The notes: generated by a model not told the origin, from the letters alone. 64,000 nucleotides of DNA from DATAWK01 sp036267255 (GCA_036267255.1 DATAWK010000025.1:1-64000), one strand, 5' to 3'. Numbered from the stretch's first letter, positions 7,726 through 16,428 are shown. Numbers and translations are program-made.

Positions 7726-8724
7726 TTGGAAAATTTTCGCTTGAAAGTATTTCGCGCCGTGGCCATGCACCTCAACTTCCGCCGTGCCGCCGAAGATCTC
7801 TTGCTGACGCAACCGGCGGTCACCTTGCAGATCAAAACCCTCGAAGACGAATTGCAGGTTCCTCTCTTCGATCGCAGCGGCGGTCGCGTCACCCTCACCC
7901 CTTCCGGCAAACTGCTTTATGACTACGCCGTCCGCCTCGCTGCGCTGGCCGAAGAAGCGACCCAGGCCATCTCCATGGCCAATGGTTCCGCTGCGGGCAA
8001 ACTTCTCCTCGGCGCTTCGCAGACCATCGCGCAATATGTGCTGCCGCGCATGCTCGGAACATTTCAACGCGAGAATCCGCGACTCCAGTTGGCCTTGATC
8101 AGCGGCAACACCGAGGAGATGCTGGAAGCGCTGATGCAGCATCGCATCGCCCTCGCGCTCATCGAAGGTCCCAGCCTGCGCCGCGATGTGAAGACCGTCC
8201 CTTTTATCGAAGATGAAATGGTCCTCGTCCTGCCGCCGCATCACGTCTGGGCCACGCAAAGCATCGACGTGCAGCAATTGAAAGAGGCGCCGCTCCTCAT
8301 GCGAGAGACCGGCTCCGGATCGCGGCGTGTCGTCGAGCAGGCCTTGGCGCAGACCGGTCTGCGCTCCCGCGATCTTCGCATCGCCATGACCCTGGATTCC
8401 ACCGAAGGTCTCATCAGTGGCGTCGAGGCCGGCCTCGGTTTCACCTTCGTCTCTCGCTGGGCGGTTCGCAATCAGTTGGCTCTGGGAACGTTGGCGACGG
8501 CCACGCTTCGCGGCCTGCGCATCACACGCCTCTTATCCGTCGCGTACGCCGCCGGACCGGAACCCTCCGGTTCCGCGGGCCTCTTTCTGCGTTTCGTCAC
8601 CGGACGCGCCGCCGAAATTTTGACCTCCTCCATCTCCGGACAGAAACGCTCCGAGCAGAAACGCTCCGAACAGACACGCAACGGCAAAAAGCCGAGCACA
8701 CCCCGGCGCAAATCACGCCACTGA
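7726..8724 (+). CDS. LysR-family transcriptional regulator
   Basis: A 332-residue DNA-binding regulator. The winged helix-turn-helix occupies residues 1-60 (FRAVAMHLNFRRAAEDLLLTQPAVTLQIKTLEDEL, then LFDRSGGRVTLTPSG), followed by the two-lobed effector domain. The start must be TTG at 7726, because the first ATG would cut off helix 1; GAGGGCGG lies upstream. The C-terminus is extended by a 15-bp tandem repeat (8641-8685) coding KRSEQ units, then basic residues. An inverted repeat with two LysR-type sites lies directly after the stop, in front of the dipeptidase gene, its likely target (inference). The HTH resembles that of the second LysR protein at 24007. Confidence 0.93.
   Translation: MENFRLKVFRAVAMHLNFRRAAEDLLLTQPAVTLQIKTLEDELQVPLFDRSGGRVTLTPSGKLLYDYAVRLAALAEEATQAISMANGSAAGKLLLGASQTIAQYVLPRMLGTFQRENPRLQLALISGNTEEMLEALMQHRIALALIEGPSLRRDVKTVPFIEDEMVLVLPPHHVWATQSIDVQQLKEAPLLMRETGSGSRRVVEQALAQTGLRSRDLRIAMTLDSTEGLISGVEAGLGFTFVSRWAVRNQLALGTLATATLRGLRITRLLSVAYAAGPEPSGSAGLFLRFVTGRAAEILTSSISGQKRSEQKRSEQTRNGKKPSTPRRKSRH
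8641..8685 (+). repeat. 15-bp tandem repeat inside the LysR gene tail
   Basis: CAGAAACGCTCCGAG at 8641, CAGAAACGCTCCGAA at 8656 and the decayed copy CAGACACGCAACGGC at 8671 encode QKRSE, QKRSE and QTRNG. The repeat adds a basic tail beyond the normal LysR fold. Confidence 0.85.
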
Positions 8725-8768
8725 TAGGAAAAACCGATCAATAAAAATAATTGATAGGTTTTCCCTAT
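8724..8768. promoter_or_regulatory. 19-bp inverted repeat with LysR-type half-palindromes
   Basis: Left arm ATAGGAAAAACCGATCAAT (8724-8742) and right arm ATTGATAGGTTTTCCCTAT (8750-8768) pair at 17 of 19 positions around AAAAATA. The right arm contains ATAG-N7-CTAT (8754-8768), the T-N11-A form recognised by many LysR-type regulators. The left arm contains ATAG-N7-CGAT (8724-8738), 30 bp away. It begins at the last base of the LysR stop codon and lies about 120 bp upstream of the dipeptidase promoter. An operator is more likely than a terminator because no T-run follows. Confidence 0.5.
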
Positions 8769-8887
8769 AACGAAACCGCCTTTTGGCCCTCAAAATGGCC
8801 GCTTTGTACGTCATAAATTGATATCAAATCGTCTATCGATCGCCGTCAAACGATACCCGCTCACATCTTGTGTTCACGCGGTTTTGC

Positions 8888-8893
8888 TACAAT
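8888..8893 (+). promoter_or_regulatory. Probable -10 element of the dipeptidase gene
   Basis: TACAAT at 8888-8893 lies 27 bases before the dipeptidase ATG, a typical distance for a short leader. No clear -35 hexamer is seen at 16-18 bases (the region reads CATCTTGTGTTC), which would fit an activator-dependent promoter. Confidence 0.35.
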
Positions 8894-8920
8894 CCGCATA
8901 TCCTTTTGGAATGGATTTTC

Positions 8921-10210
8921 ATGCGACCAATCTTTGCCTCTGCCCTTTGTTTTCTAGCCGTTACCATGACTCTCCCGGCGCAAACCACCTCCAGAAAAAA
9001 GATCCCTGTCACCGCCGCGACCGCCGATGCCGTCCACCGCTCCGCCATCGTCATCGACACCCACGCCGACACGCCGCAGCGCTTTGTTGACAACAACTTC
9101 GACATGAGCGACCCGCTGAATGGCGGGGCTTTGAACCTGCAATCGGCCAAAACTGGAAACCTGGGCGCGGAGTTTTTCTCCATCTGGGTCGATCCTGTTA
9201 AATACAAAGGACATGAGGCCCACCGCGCACTGGTTTTGATCGATTCCGTATATCAGCAAGTCGCAAAACATCCCAGCCAAATGATGATGGCCTATTCGCC
9301 CGAAGATATTGAGCGTGCGCATCGCGAACACAAATTGGCCGCGCTGATGGGCGTCGAAGGCGGCCATGCTATTGAAAACAATCTCGGTATCCTGCGCGAC
9401 TACTACCGCCTCGGCGTGCGATACATGACGCTGACCTGGGAAAATTCGAATGGCTGGGCCGATTCCTCGACCGATGCGAACGATACCAGCGTGCCCCATA
9501 CGGCCAATGGACTCAGTGAGTTCGGCAAAGATGTCGTCTATCAAATGAACCGCATGGGCATGATGGTCGATATTTCCCACGTTTCCGACAAAACGTTTTA
9601 CAGAACCCTCATCATCTCGCGCGCCCCTGTGATTGCATCACATTCCGGTGCGCGAGCGCTGTGCAATGCGCCACGCAACATGACTGACGACATGCTGCGC
9701 GCACTGGCCAACAACGGCGGCGTGGTCCAGGTGAATTTTTATTCGGCCTTTGTCAGTGAGCCCTATCGCGAAGCCATGGAGGCCCAGGAACCGCTGCGAA
9801 AGAAGGCCGAACAGGAGGTCATCGACAAGGCAAAAGCCGACGGAAAACCCTTTCCCTCTGCGGAGATAGACGCCATCGACCAGCAGTTCGACGCGAAGCT
9901 TCCTCGTCCCCCGCTCAGCGCCCTGATTGATCAGATTGACCACATTGCCAAAGTCGCAGGCGTCGATCATGTCGGCCTCGGCTCGGATTTCGATGGCATG
10001 TCGGCCACGCCAGAAGGAATGGATTCGGTCGCAGATCTGCCAAAAATCACAGAGGCATTGATGGCTCGCGGCTATTCCGCAGAAGATGTGCGAAAAATTC
10101 TCGGCGGCAACCTGCTGCGCGTCTTTCGACAAGTACAGGCGATTGCGAAGGAGATGCAGGCAAACTCACCTGCAGACCGGCCACAAATCACAGAGAAGCA
10201 ACCTCGATAG
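8921..10210 (+). CDS. Exported dipeptidase, M19 (renal dipeptidase) family
   Basis: A 429-residue zinc peptidase that hydrolyses dipeptides, including D-amino-acid-containing ones in bacterial relatives. It begins with a clear signal peptide (MRPIFASALCFLAVTMTLPAQ). Zinc-site motifs are visible in order: IDTHADTP (H-x-D), the bridging glutamate in GVEGGHAIENN, a histidine in MVDISHVSD, SHSGARAL, and GLGSDFDGM near the C-terminus. The length fits the family. The frame is open 17 residues upstream of the chosen ATG, but only the chosen one gives a signal peptide. Probable role: scavenging dipeptides in the periplasm. It follows the LysR regulator in the same direction. Confidence 0.93.
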   Translation: MRPIFASALCFLAVTMTLPAQTTSRKKIPVTAATADAVHRSAIVIDTHADTPQRFVDNNFDMSDPLNGGALNLQSAKTGNLGAEFFSIWVDPVKYKGHEAHRALVLIDSVYQQVAKHPSQMMMAYSPEDIERAHREHKLAALMGVEGGHAIENNLGILRDYYRLGVRYMTLTWENSNGWADSSTDANDTSVPHTANGLSEFGKDVVYQMNRMGMMVDISHVSDKTFYRTLIISRAPVIASHSGARALCNAPRNMTDDMLRALANNGGVVQVNFYSAFVSEPYREAMEAQEPLRKKAEQEVIDKAKADGKPFPSAEIDAIDQQFDAKLPRPPLSALIDQIDHIAKVAGVDHVGLGSDFDGMSATPEGMDSVADLPKITEALMARGYSAEDVRKILGGNLLRVFRQVQAIAKEMQANSPADRPQITEKQPR

Positions 10211-10271
10211 GGGTACAGAGCCAAGGCGATGCGGAACTGGTTCGGATTCTGCGATTTCGGGCCGGGCTCGA

Positions 10272-10277
10272 TACAAT
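10272..10277 (+). promoter_or_regulatory. -10-like TACAAT close to a start codon
   Basis: TACAAT ends eight bases before the ATG at 10286. A transcript starting at the usual distance would have almost no leader, and no ribosome site is visible before the ATG, so the exported cyclophilin may be translated from a near-leaderless mRNA (inference). Confidence 0.3.
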
Positions 10278-10285
10278 AGTAAGCG

Positions 10286-11134
10286 ATGCTTCGTACTCTA
10301 TTTTCTCAACGCAATCGTGTTTGTTGCGCGGTGATGGCATGTGTCCTTTCCATGGGCCTGACGGCTGCCGCGCAAAGCTCGACGCAGCAGGACACGTCAC
10401 AGCAAGGCGCCAATGCGTCCCCTAGCCAACAGACAACACAACCGTCCGGTTCTCAGGCGCCGGCAAATTCGCAGGCACTGCCGGATGCGCCGGGAGCAGC
10501 GCCAAATCTGCAGCCTGCAGTTGTGCCGGAAGGCCCGACCGCGGTGTTTGACACCAGCATGGGACGCATCGTGTGCAAGCTGTACTCCAAGGAATCGCCG
10601 GCAACCGTGGCAAATTTTATTGGATTAGTGACAGGCAGCAAGGAATGGACCGACCCGGCGACGCACAAAAAAATGGATGGCAAACGCTTCTATGACGGAA
10701 CCACCTTCCACCGCGTGATTCCCGGTTTTATGATCCAGGGCGGCGACCCTACAGGCACGGGCACAGGCGATCCCGGCTACCTTTTCCAGGATGAACTGGA
10801 CCCCTCGCTGAACTTTGAACAACCGGGAATGCTGGCGATGGCGAATTCCGGGCCCAACACCAATGGCTCGCAGTTCTTTATTACCGATGCGCCGTATCCA
10901 TCGCTGGATCAGCACTATACCATCTTTGGCAAGTGCGACGATTCGAGCGTGGTAGTAGTGGAAACCATTACCGAGGTGCAGCGTGATGACCACGACAAGC
11001 CCTTGCAACCCGTCTATCTGGATAAGGTGACGATCGTTGAGAATGGCCAGCCATTGCCGCCATCGCCGGCACCACCGTCCAGCACTGCAGCGGCGCAGCC
11101 GCCACCCACGCCCAAGCTGACCAAACGTTACTGA
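10286..11134 (+). CDS. Exported peptidyl-prolyl cis-trans isomerase (cyclophilin)
   Basis: A 282-residue periplasmic folding catalyst. The signal peptide covers about residues 1-29 (basic SQRNR, hydrophobic core, cut after AAA). A Gln/Ser/Pro-rich linker follows to about residue 85. The cyclophilin domain then runs from about residue 88: FDTSMGRIVCKLY, DGTTFHRVIPGFMIQGGDPTGTGTGDPGY (catalytic arginine in FHRVIP, then F-M-I-Q-G-G-D), MANSGPNTNGSQFFIT and YTIFGKC. The tail is Pro/Ala-rich. The cytosolic cyclophilin gene follows 48 bases downstream, so the two are likely paralogues from a local duplication. Confidence 0.93.
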   Translation: MLRTLFSQRNRVCCAVMACVLSMGLTAAAQSSTQQDTSQQGANASPSQQTTQPSGSQAPANSQALPDAPGAAPNLQPAVVPEGPTAVFDTSMGRIVCKLYSKESPATVANFIGLVTGSKEWTDPATHKKMDGKRFYDGTTFHRVIPGFMIQGGDPTGTGTGDPGYLFQDELDPSLNFEQPGMLAMANSGPNTNGSQFFITDAPYPSLDQHYTIFGKCDDSSVVVVETITEVQRDDHDKPLQPVYLDKVTIVENGQPLPPSPAPPSSTAAAQPPPTPKLTKRY

Positions 11135-11182
11135 CATAGCGACACCAACTGGAAATACATTTCGATCTAAAGGAGTTTCATC

Positions 11183-11713
11183 ATGTCCCTAGCACCTGGA
11201 ACCTATGCGATTTTCAACACATCCGAAGGAAAAATTGTCTGCCGTCTCTTTGAAGAAGAGGCGCCACTGACAGTTGCCAACTTTATTGACCTGGCAGAAG
11301 GCAAACGCGAGTGGAAACATCCGGTGAGCGGCAGCAAGAGCAGCGACAAACTCTACGACGGCACAATTTTCCATCGCGTGATTCCAGATTTTATGATCCA
11401 GGGCGGAGACCCAGCGGGAACAGGCTTTGGCGGTCCCGGCTATCAATTTGCCGACGAGACCAAGAACTCGCCGCACAGTTTCAACAAGACAGGCAAGCTG
11501 GCCATGGCCAACTCCGGACCAAATACCAATGGCTCGCAATTTTTTATTACGACCGCGGCGACGACATGGCTGACAGGCAAGCACACCATCTTTGGTGAAG
11601 TTGTCGAAGGACAGGAGATTGCCGACAAAATTTCCAACGTTGGCCGTGACCGCCAGGACAAACCGAAGACACCCGTTGTCATCCAGTCCCTGGTGATCGA
11701 GCGTGTTGCGTAG
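11183..11713 (+). CDS. Cytosolic peptidyl-prolyl cis-trans isomerase (cyclophilin)
   Basis: A 176-residue single-domain cyclophilin without signal peptide. Key blocks are FNTSEGKIVCRLFEEEAPLTVANF, GTIFHRVIPDFMIQGGDP (catalytic arginine), MANSGPNTNGSQFFITTA and HTIFGEVVEGQ. The AAAGGAG site sits six bases before the ATG. It resembles PpiB in size, but also keeps the longer loop (WKHPVSGSKSSDKLYDG) shared with the preceding exported paralogue. It is probably co-transcribed with that gene and ends at the hairpin at 11736. Confidence 0.94.
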   Translation: MSLAPGTYAIFNTSEGKIVCRLFEEEAPLTVANFIDLAEGKREWKHPVSGSKSSDKLYDGTIFHRVIPDFMIQGGDPAGTGFGGPGYQFADETKNSPHSFNKTGKLAMANSGPNTNGSQFFITTAATTWLTGKHTIFGEVVEGQEIADKISNVGRDRQDKPKTPVVIQSLVIERVA

Positions 11714-11735
11714 AAGTCATTTTGCCGGGCACGAA

Positions 11736-11759
11736 CGGTACATCAGAAATGATGTACCG
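11736..11759. terminator. Perfect 10-bp hairpin with GAAA loop between convergent genes
   Basis: CGGTACATCA (11736-11745), loop GAAA, TGATGTACCG (11750-11759). It sits between the cyclophilin (rightward) and the serine hydrolase (leftward), and covers the hydrolase stop codon and its last codons. TCATTTTGCC lies on its left, giving only a weak T-run for leftward transcripts. It is probably a bidirectional terminator. Confidence 0.6.
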
Positions 11760-13746
11760 GGCCCAACACCTTCCAATAAATACTGAACCAACTAAGAAAC
11801 AGCGCGGCCAGAAACACAATCAAGACACGCAGGTGCAGCCAGAATCCTTTCGGCAGTGCATTCCAACTGCGCACCATTTTTACCACCAGCCATAGCGTAC
11901 AGGCCAACGCAATCAACACAAGGATATTCAACAGCAGAAGCCATTTGTCGGCGCTGGCGTCGGGTGAAAACGTCGCATCGCCAGAGATGGCGCTTATAAA
12001 CGCAGTGACGGTTGCGCCGACAATAAGCCACCATAGGCTGGTCCAGATTTGCGCTCTGCGCAGTTTCTGCAGCGCCACATGGGCCACGGGAGCTAATTTT
12101 CTATGATGCCAGCGCAGGGCAGCTGCCCACAGTACGCAAATACAGACGAACAAGCTAAGTCCCAGAAGCCATAGATTTCCCTTGTCCCGGGCATACCAGG
12201 GCACGCGCAGAGACTGTTGTGCAGGAAAATCTCCGGCGAGACGAACGATGTTTCCCTGCGCATCGCGTATTGCGGCCAGATGGCGTTGTTCGCGCGAATA
12301 CACCCAGAGATCGTGACTGACTGGTTCCCAGTGAATCGGCGTGCCTTCCATCGTTTTCATGGAATCGATGACAAGCTTGCCATCCTTGGCGACCGTTGCG
12401 TGCGACTGGCCGAGAACGTTAAACATTTGCAGGCGATTTTTTACGCCGCGACGGCTGGACCAGTAGGTACCGACGACTTGCGACGGCGGTGTGGCATTGA
12501 CCGGATGCGCCGGCGCTGACACAGCCGCTTGTGGGAAATACCGATCGACGAATTGATCGAAGAACTCGGCACGGCCGATGCGCAGATTCGTTTCCCCGGC
12601 GCCCGCACTGTTGTAAGAAATAAAAATCGCGAGCTTCTTTTCCGGTTCAATCATGAATTCGCTGTGATACGCGATCAGATCGCCGCCATGACCGATCCAT
12701 GTTTGGCCGTTGCGGCGCTGCTGATAGAAGCCCAGACACATGGCGGGCAGTGCCGGGTTTGCGGCATACTGCGGCGTCCACATCTCGGCCAGTGTTTGCG
12801 GCTGCAGAATACGCTGACCGTCCAGTTCCCCACCGTTCATCAAAGCTTGCGCGAAGCGAACCATGTCGGCAGCGGTGGTGGTGAGTGCTCCGGCAGGCGC
12901 TGGAGCCACCATCTCAAACGGCAGCATGGGGCGCGATGCGCTTCCGTATCCAGCGCCGGGATGTACTGGCCAGTTCTTCGGCAGAGGCTGCTCATAGGTG
13001 GAATGCGTCATGCCTAGCGGAGTGAAGATATGGCGCTGAACATAATCCTCATATCGTTCGCCGCTGATGCGCTGCACAATGTACCCGGCCAGGCCCGCTC
13101 CATAGTTGGAATATGCGGGAATGTCTCCGGGCGGAAAAATCTGAGCAGGCTGGTTCTGAGTCAGATACTCACGCAAGGAAAGCGGTTTTGCCGGAGCTTT
13201 GCGAATGAGATCGCGGACGGTCTCTTCAAATCCCGGACGATGCGTCATCAAATCCCGTATGGTAAGCGGCTTGCCCCAGGATTCGTGAATTTTGAAATCA
13301 AGATATTGATTGACATCCGTATCGAGGTTGATCTTTCCCTGCTCGACGAGCTGCATGATGGAAATCCAGGTAAAGAGCTTGGAGATCGACCCCGGACGAA
13401 AGCCGGAGACATTGACATCCACCGGCGTGTGCTTCTTTTCATTGGCATAACCGTAGCCCTTGAGCAGCAAGACATTGCCGTTCTGGATGACAAAAACGGC
13501 TGCGCCGGCAACGTCGCTACGATCAAGCTGGATGGGAATGATGCCATCCATAAAGGCTGTGACGTCGGCGCTATCGAGTTGGGGAGTGGTTGCCGACGGT
13601 GGAGTGCTGGTTGCCGATGGCGCTTCTGCCGGGGTTGGTGCATGGGTTTTGTCTACCTGCGCTGTGGCTGCGATGGAGACAACTGCAAACAACAGGGCGG
13701 TAAATGTCGCATGAGAAATTTTGCGAACAGAAAAATACAGGCGCAT
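11743..13746 (-). CDS. Membrane-anchored serine hydrolase, class C beta-lactamase-like
   Basis: A 667-residue protein. The signal peptide covers about residues 1-30 and a Thr/Pro/Ala-rich linker runs to about 60. Then follows a beta-lactamase/DD-peptidase fold: S-I-S-K in RPGSISKLFTWIS (nucleophile and lysine), Y-S-N in PAYSNYGAGLAGYI, and H-G-G in WIGHGGDLIAYHSEF as the third motif. A strand-rich middle domain follows. The last 150 residues contain four membrane helices (GLSLFVCICVLWAAALRWHH onward). This layout is common in Acidobacteria and suggests a periplasmic D-amino-acid or ester hydrolase rather than antibiotic resistance. A GGAAGAGG site precedes the ATG. Confidence 0.9.
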   Translation of the reverse strand: MRLYFSVRKISHATFTALLFAVVSIAATAQVDKTHAPTPAEAPSATSTPPSATTPQLDSADVTAFMDGIIPIQLDRSDVAGAAVFVIQNGNVLLLKGYGYANEKKHTPVDVNVSGFRPGSISKLFTWISIMQLVEQGKINLDTDVNQYLDFKIHESWGKPLTIRDLMTHRPGFEETVRDLIRKAPAKPLSLREYLTQNQPAQIFPPGDIPAYSNYGAGLAGYIVQRISGERYEDYVQRHIFTPLGMTHSTYEQPLPKNWPVHPGAGYGSASRPMLPFEMVAPAPAGALTTTAADMVRFAQALMNGGELDGQRILQPQTLAEMWTPQYAANPALPAMCLGFYQQRRNGQTWIGHGGDLIAYHSEFMIEPEKKLAIFISYNSAGAGETNLRIGRAEFFDQFVDRYFPQAAVSAPAHPVNATPPSQVVGTYWSSRRGVKNRLQMFNVLGQSHATVAKDGKLVIDSMKTMEGTPIHWEPVSHDLWVYSREQRHLAAIRDAQGNIVRLAGDFPAQQSLRVPWYARDKGNLWLLGLSLFVCICVLWAAALRWHHRKLAPVAHVALQKLRRAQIWTSLWWLIVGATVTAFISAISGDATFSPDASADKWLLLLNILVLIALACTLWLVVKMVRSWNALPKGFWLHLRVLIVFLAALFLSWFSIYWKVLGPVHHF

Positions 13747-13818
13747 GACAACCTCTTCCGTTGTGGTGACCGTATCTTACAAAAGCTTCTCCGTTTGGCA
13801 AGAAAAATCTGCAAAGAG

Positions 13819-13845
13819 AAAGGCCTGCACAGAATGCAGGCCTTT
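13819..13845 (-). terminator. Terminator downstream of mdh
   Basis: AAAGGCCTGCA (13819-13829), loop CAGAA, TGCAGGCCTTT (13835-13845): a perfect 11-bp stem just after mdh on the minus strand, followed in that direction by CTCTTTGCAGATTTTTC. It is a convincing intrinsic terminator for the icd-mdh transcript. Confidence 0.8.
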
Positions 13846-13866
13846 GAGTTGAAAAAAACGAACGGG

Positions 13867-14793
13867 CTAGACACCGATGACGGCGCACAGCTCCTTGACA
13901 GAGTCTGCACTCTTCTGGAGGCCAGCAGCTTCTTCATCGGTCAACTTCAATGGAACGATTTGCTCAATTCCCCGCGAGCCCAGCTTACACAGAACGCCGA
14001 CGAACAGGCCGTGGATACCATACTCTCCATCCAGATAGGCCGCGCAAGGAAGAATCTTCTTCTTGTCCTTGAGAATGGCTTCCACCATCTCGACAACTGC
14101 CGCAGAAGGGGCATAGAAGGCGCTGCCGGTCTTGAGATGCTTCACGATTTCCGCACCGCCATCGCGTGTGCGCTGTACCAGCCGATCGAGGGTTTCCTTA
14201 TCCAGCAGTTCCGTAATCGGAATGCCGGAAACGGTGGAATAGCGTGGCAACGGGACCATGGTGTCGCCGTGGCCGCCGAGAACAAAGGCGGTTACATGTT
14301 CGACGCTGACTTTGAGTTCCTGCGCGATGAACGTGCGGAAGCGGGCAGAATCAAGAACCCCGGCCATGCCGATGACACGTTCGCGATTGAACTTTGACAG
14401 CTTAAACGCGGTCTGCGCCATGGCATCCAGGGGATTTGAAACAACGATCAGAATGCAATCGGGCGATACGGCAACAACTTTGCCGACAACGTCCGACATG
14501 ATCTTGTAGTTGGTGTGCAGCAAATCATCGCGGCTCATCCCCGGCTTGCGCGGAATGCCCGCCGTAATCACCACGATGTCGGAATTCGCCGTGTCTGCGT
14601 AATCGTTGGACCCTGTGATGTGCACATCATGCTTATCAATGGGCATGGCCTGCATGAGATCCAGAGCTTTGCCCTGGGGCACACCCTCGACAAGATCCAC
14701 CAGCACGATGTCGGCCAGTTCTTTGGACGCGATCCAGTGAGCACAGGTGGCGCCAACATTCCCGGCTCCAATGATTGATACCTTCTTGCGCAT
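13867..14793 (-). CDS. mdh: Malate dehydrogenase
   Basis: A 308-residue NAD-dependent enzyme of the lactate-dehydrogenase-like malate dehydrogenase type, which oxidises malate to oxaloacetate in the TCA cycle. Visible parts are the Rossmann glycine motif VSIIGAGNVGATCA; IVLVDLVEG with the NAD-selecting aspartate; ITAGIPRKPGMSRDDLL with substrate-binding arginines (R-x-x-x-x-x-R in place of the lactate Q); VVSNPLDAM; and the catalytic histidine in GGHGDTMVPLPRYSTVSGIPI. GAAGGAG precedes the ATG. It lies 36 bases after icd in the same direction, so the two TCA genes form an operon closed by the terminator at 13819. Confidence 0.95.
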   Translation of the reverse strand: MRKKVSIIGAGNVGATCAHWIASKELADIVLVDLVEGVPQGKALDLMQAMPIDKHDVHITGSNDYADTANSDIVVITAGIPRKPGMSRDDLLHTNYKIMSDVVGKVVAVSPDCILIVVSNPLDAMAQTAFKLSKFNRERVIGMAGVLDSARFRTFIAQELKVSVEHVTAFVLGGHGDTMVPLPRYSTVSGIPITELLDKETLDRLVQRTRDGGAEIVKHLKTGSAFYAPSAAVVEMVEAILKDKKKILPCAAYLDGEYGIHGLFVGVLCKLGSRGIEQIVPLKLTDEEAAGLQKSADSVKELCAVIGV

Positions 14794-14829
14794 ACTTCTC
14801 CTTCTTCAACGTTCTGACTTCAATGAAAT

Positions 14830-16248
14830 TTAACGAGCGGCCAGTACGCTGCTCATGTTTTCGATCATGCGCGTAGCGAACTCGCTGGTCTTGACCTTGG
14901 TTGCGCCCTGCATCTGACGCTCAAAGTCATAGGTGACATATTTCTGCTGGATGGTCTGCGCGAGCGCGTCTTCGATGAGCCGCGCAGCCTCACCCCAGCC
15001 GAGATAATCGAAAAGCATGACGCCCGACAACATGACAGAGCCGGGATTGATGACATCCTTGTCGGCATACTTGGGCGCCGTGCCGTGTGTGGCCTCAAAG
15101 ACCGCGTAACCATCGCCAATGTTGGCTCCGGGAGCGATGCCGAGACCGCCGACCTGCGCAGCACAAGCGTCGGAGATGTAATCTCCATTGAGGTTCGTGG
15201 TCGCGAGCACGCTGTATTCTTCCGGGCGCACAATGACCTGCTGGAAGATGGAATCGGCTATGCGGTCATTGATGATGATCTTCTTTTTCCACTTGCCGTG
15301 GCCGTGGCTGGCGCCAATGCTGTCGAGAACCTGTTTGACTTCCGCATACAGCTGCTTGCGGAAGCTCTCCGCGGCAAACTCCAGGCCCGGTTCGATCAAT
15401 GCGGCGTTCTGCTCGACCGTAAGATTAGGGTTGCCTTCGAGGTTGCCCAGAATCCAGCTTTCCTGTTCCGTGACAACGGCATCACGAAATTCTTCTGTGG
15501 CGACCTGATAGCCCCATTCGCGAAACGCTCCTTCGGTGAACTTCTGGATGTTTCCTTTGTGCACCAGCGTGACGCTCTTGCGACCATGGTCAATGGCGAA
15601 TTGAATTGCAGCACGCACCAGGCGCTTGGTGCCGGTGATCGAGATGGGCTTGATGCCGATACCGGAGTCTTCGCGGATTTTTTTCTTTCCGCCGAGCATC
15701 TCATTGTTCAGAAAATCGAGCAGCTTTTTCTGTTCCGGAGTTCCCTGCTTGAACTCGACACCGGAATACACATCTTCCGTGTTCTCGCGGAAGATGACGA
15801 TATCGAGCCGTTCGGGGTACTTTACCGGGCTGGGCACGCCCCGGTAATAGCGCACTGGGCGCACGCAAGTATAGAGATCGAGCGTCTGGCGCAGCGTGAC
15901 ATTCAGCGAGCGAATGCCACCGCCGACCGGCGTGGTAAGCGGCCCTTTGATGGAGACACGCAAATCGCGTGCCGCATTGACGGAATCGTCGGGCAGCCAG
16001 GTCTGAAATTTTGCGTAGGCCTTTTCGCCGGCAAAAATTTCAAACCACTGTACCTTGCGTTGACCGCCGTATGCTTTCTCGACAGCGGCATCAAAGACGC
16101 GCTGCGAGGCGCGCCAGATGTCGCGGCCCGTGCCATCCCCTTCAATGAAAGGGATAATTGGTTTATTGGGAACACTGAGTTTTCCGTTTGCGTACTGGAT
16201 GGCTTCGCCGTCTTTCGGCAGGGCGACGCCGTTATAACTGGCCTGCAT
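14830..16248 (-). CDS. icd: Isocitrate dehydrogenase (NADP-type)
   Basis: A 472-residue enzyme converting isocitrate to 2-oxoglutarate and CO2. The N-terminal IPFIEGDGTGRDIW is the family opening. Substrate-binding features are visible in SIKGPLTTPVGGGIRSLNVTLRQTLDLYTCVRPV (Ser/Asn/Arg residues), VIFRENTEDVYSGVEF, DRIADSIFQQVIVRPEEYSVLATTNLNGDYISD (metal-binding aspartates) and ATHGTAPKYADKDVINPGS (cofactor site). It is longer than E. coli Icd (416 residues), with inserts in the middle. The chosen ATG is preceded by CGGAG; the frame runs 17 residues further upstream without a better site. It is first in the icd-mdh operon. Confidence 0.95.
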   Translation of the reverse strand: MQASYNGVALPKDGEAIQYANGKLSVPNKPIIPFIEGDGTGRDIWRASQRVFDAAVEKAYGGQRKVQWFEIFAGEKAYAKFQTWLPDDSVNAARDLRVSIKGPLTTPVGGGIRSLNVTLRQTLDLYTCVRPVRYYRGVPSPVKYPERLDIVIFRENTEDVYSGVEFKQGTPEQKKLLDFLNNEMLGGKKKIREDSGIGIKPISITGTKRLVRAAIQFAIDHGRKSVTLVHKGNIQKFTEGAFREWGYQVATEEFRDAVVTEQESWILGNLEGNPNLTVEQNAALIEPGLEFAAESFRKQLYAEVKQVLDSIGASHGHGKWKKKIIINDRIADSIFQQVIVRPEEYSVLATTNLNGDYISDACAAQVGGLGIAPGANIGDGYAVFEATHGTAPKYADKDVINPGSVMLSGVMLFDYLGWGEAARLIEDALAQTIQQKYVTYDFERQMQGATKVKTSEFATRMIENMSSVLAAR

Positions 16249-16428
16249 GGATGACACACTCCGCATGCGAATGGATTTACTTAACAGGCTATCATCCATA
16301 TTCCATGACTCGCAAAGGGCGCGACGGAATAGGATGAGACGCTGCGAAAAATGCCCGTCGAATGGACCCTGTTTCCGCTGCTAAAATCGGCTGTCACATA
16401 TTTTCCCCAAAAAAGAGGATTCCAAAAT

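Noticed and set aside
11743..13746. Antibiotic-resistance beta-lactamase
   Set aside because: The S-x-x-K, Y-S-N and H-G-G motifs are shared with many peptidases and esterases, and the membrane-helix C-terminus is unlike resistance enzymes.
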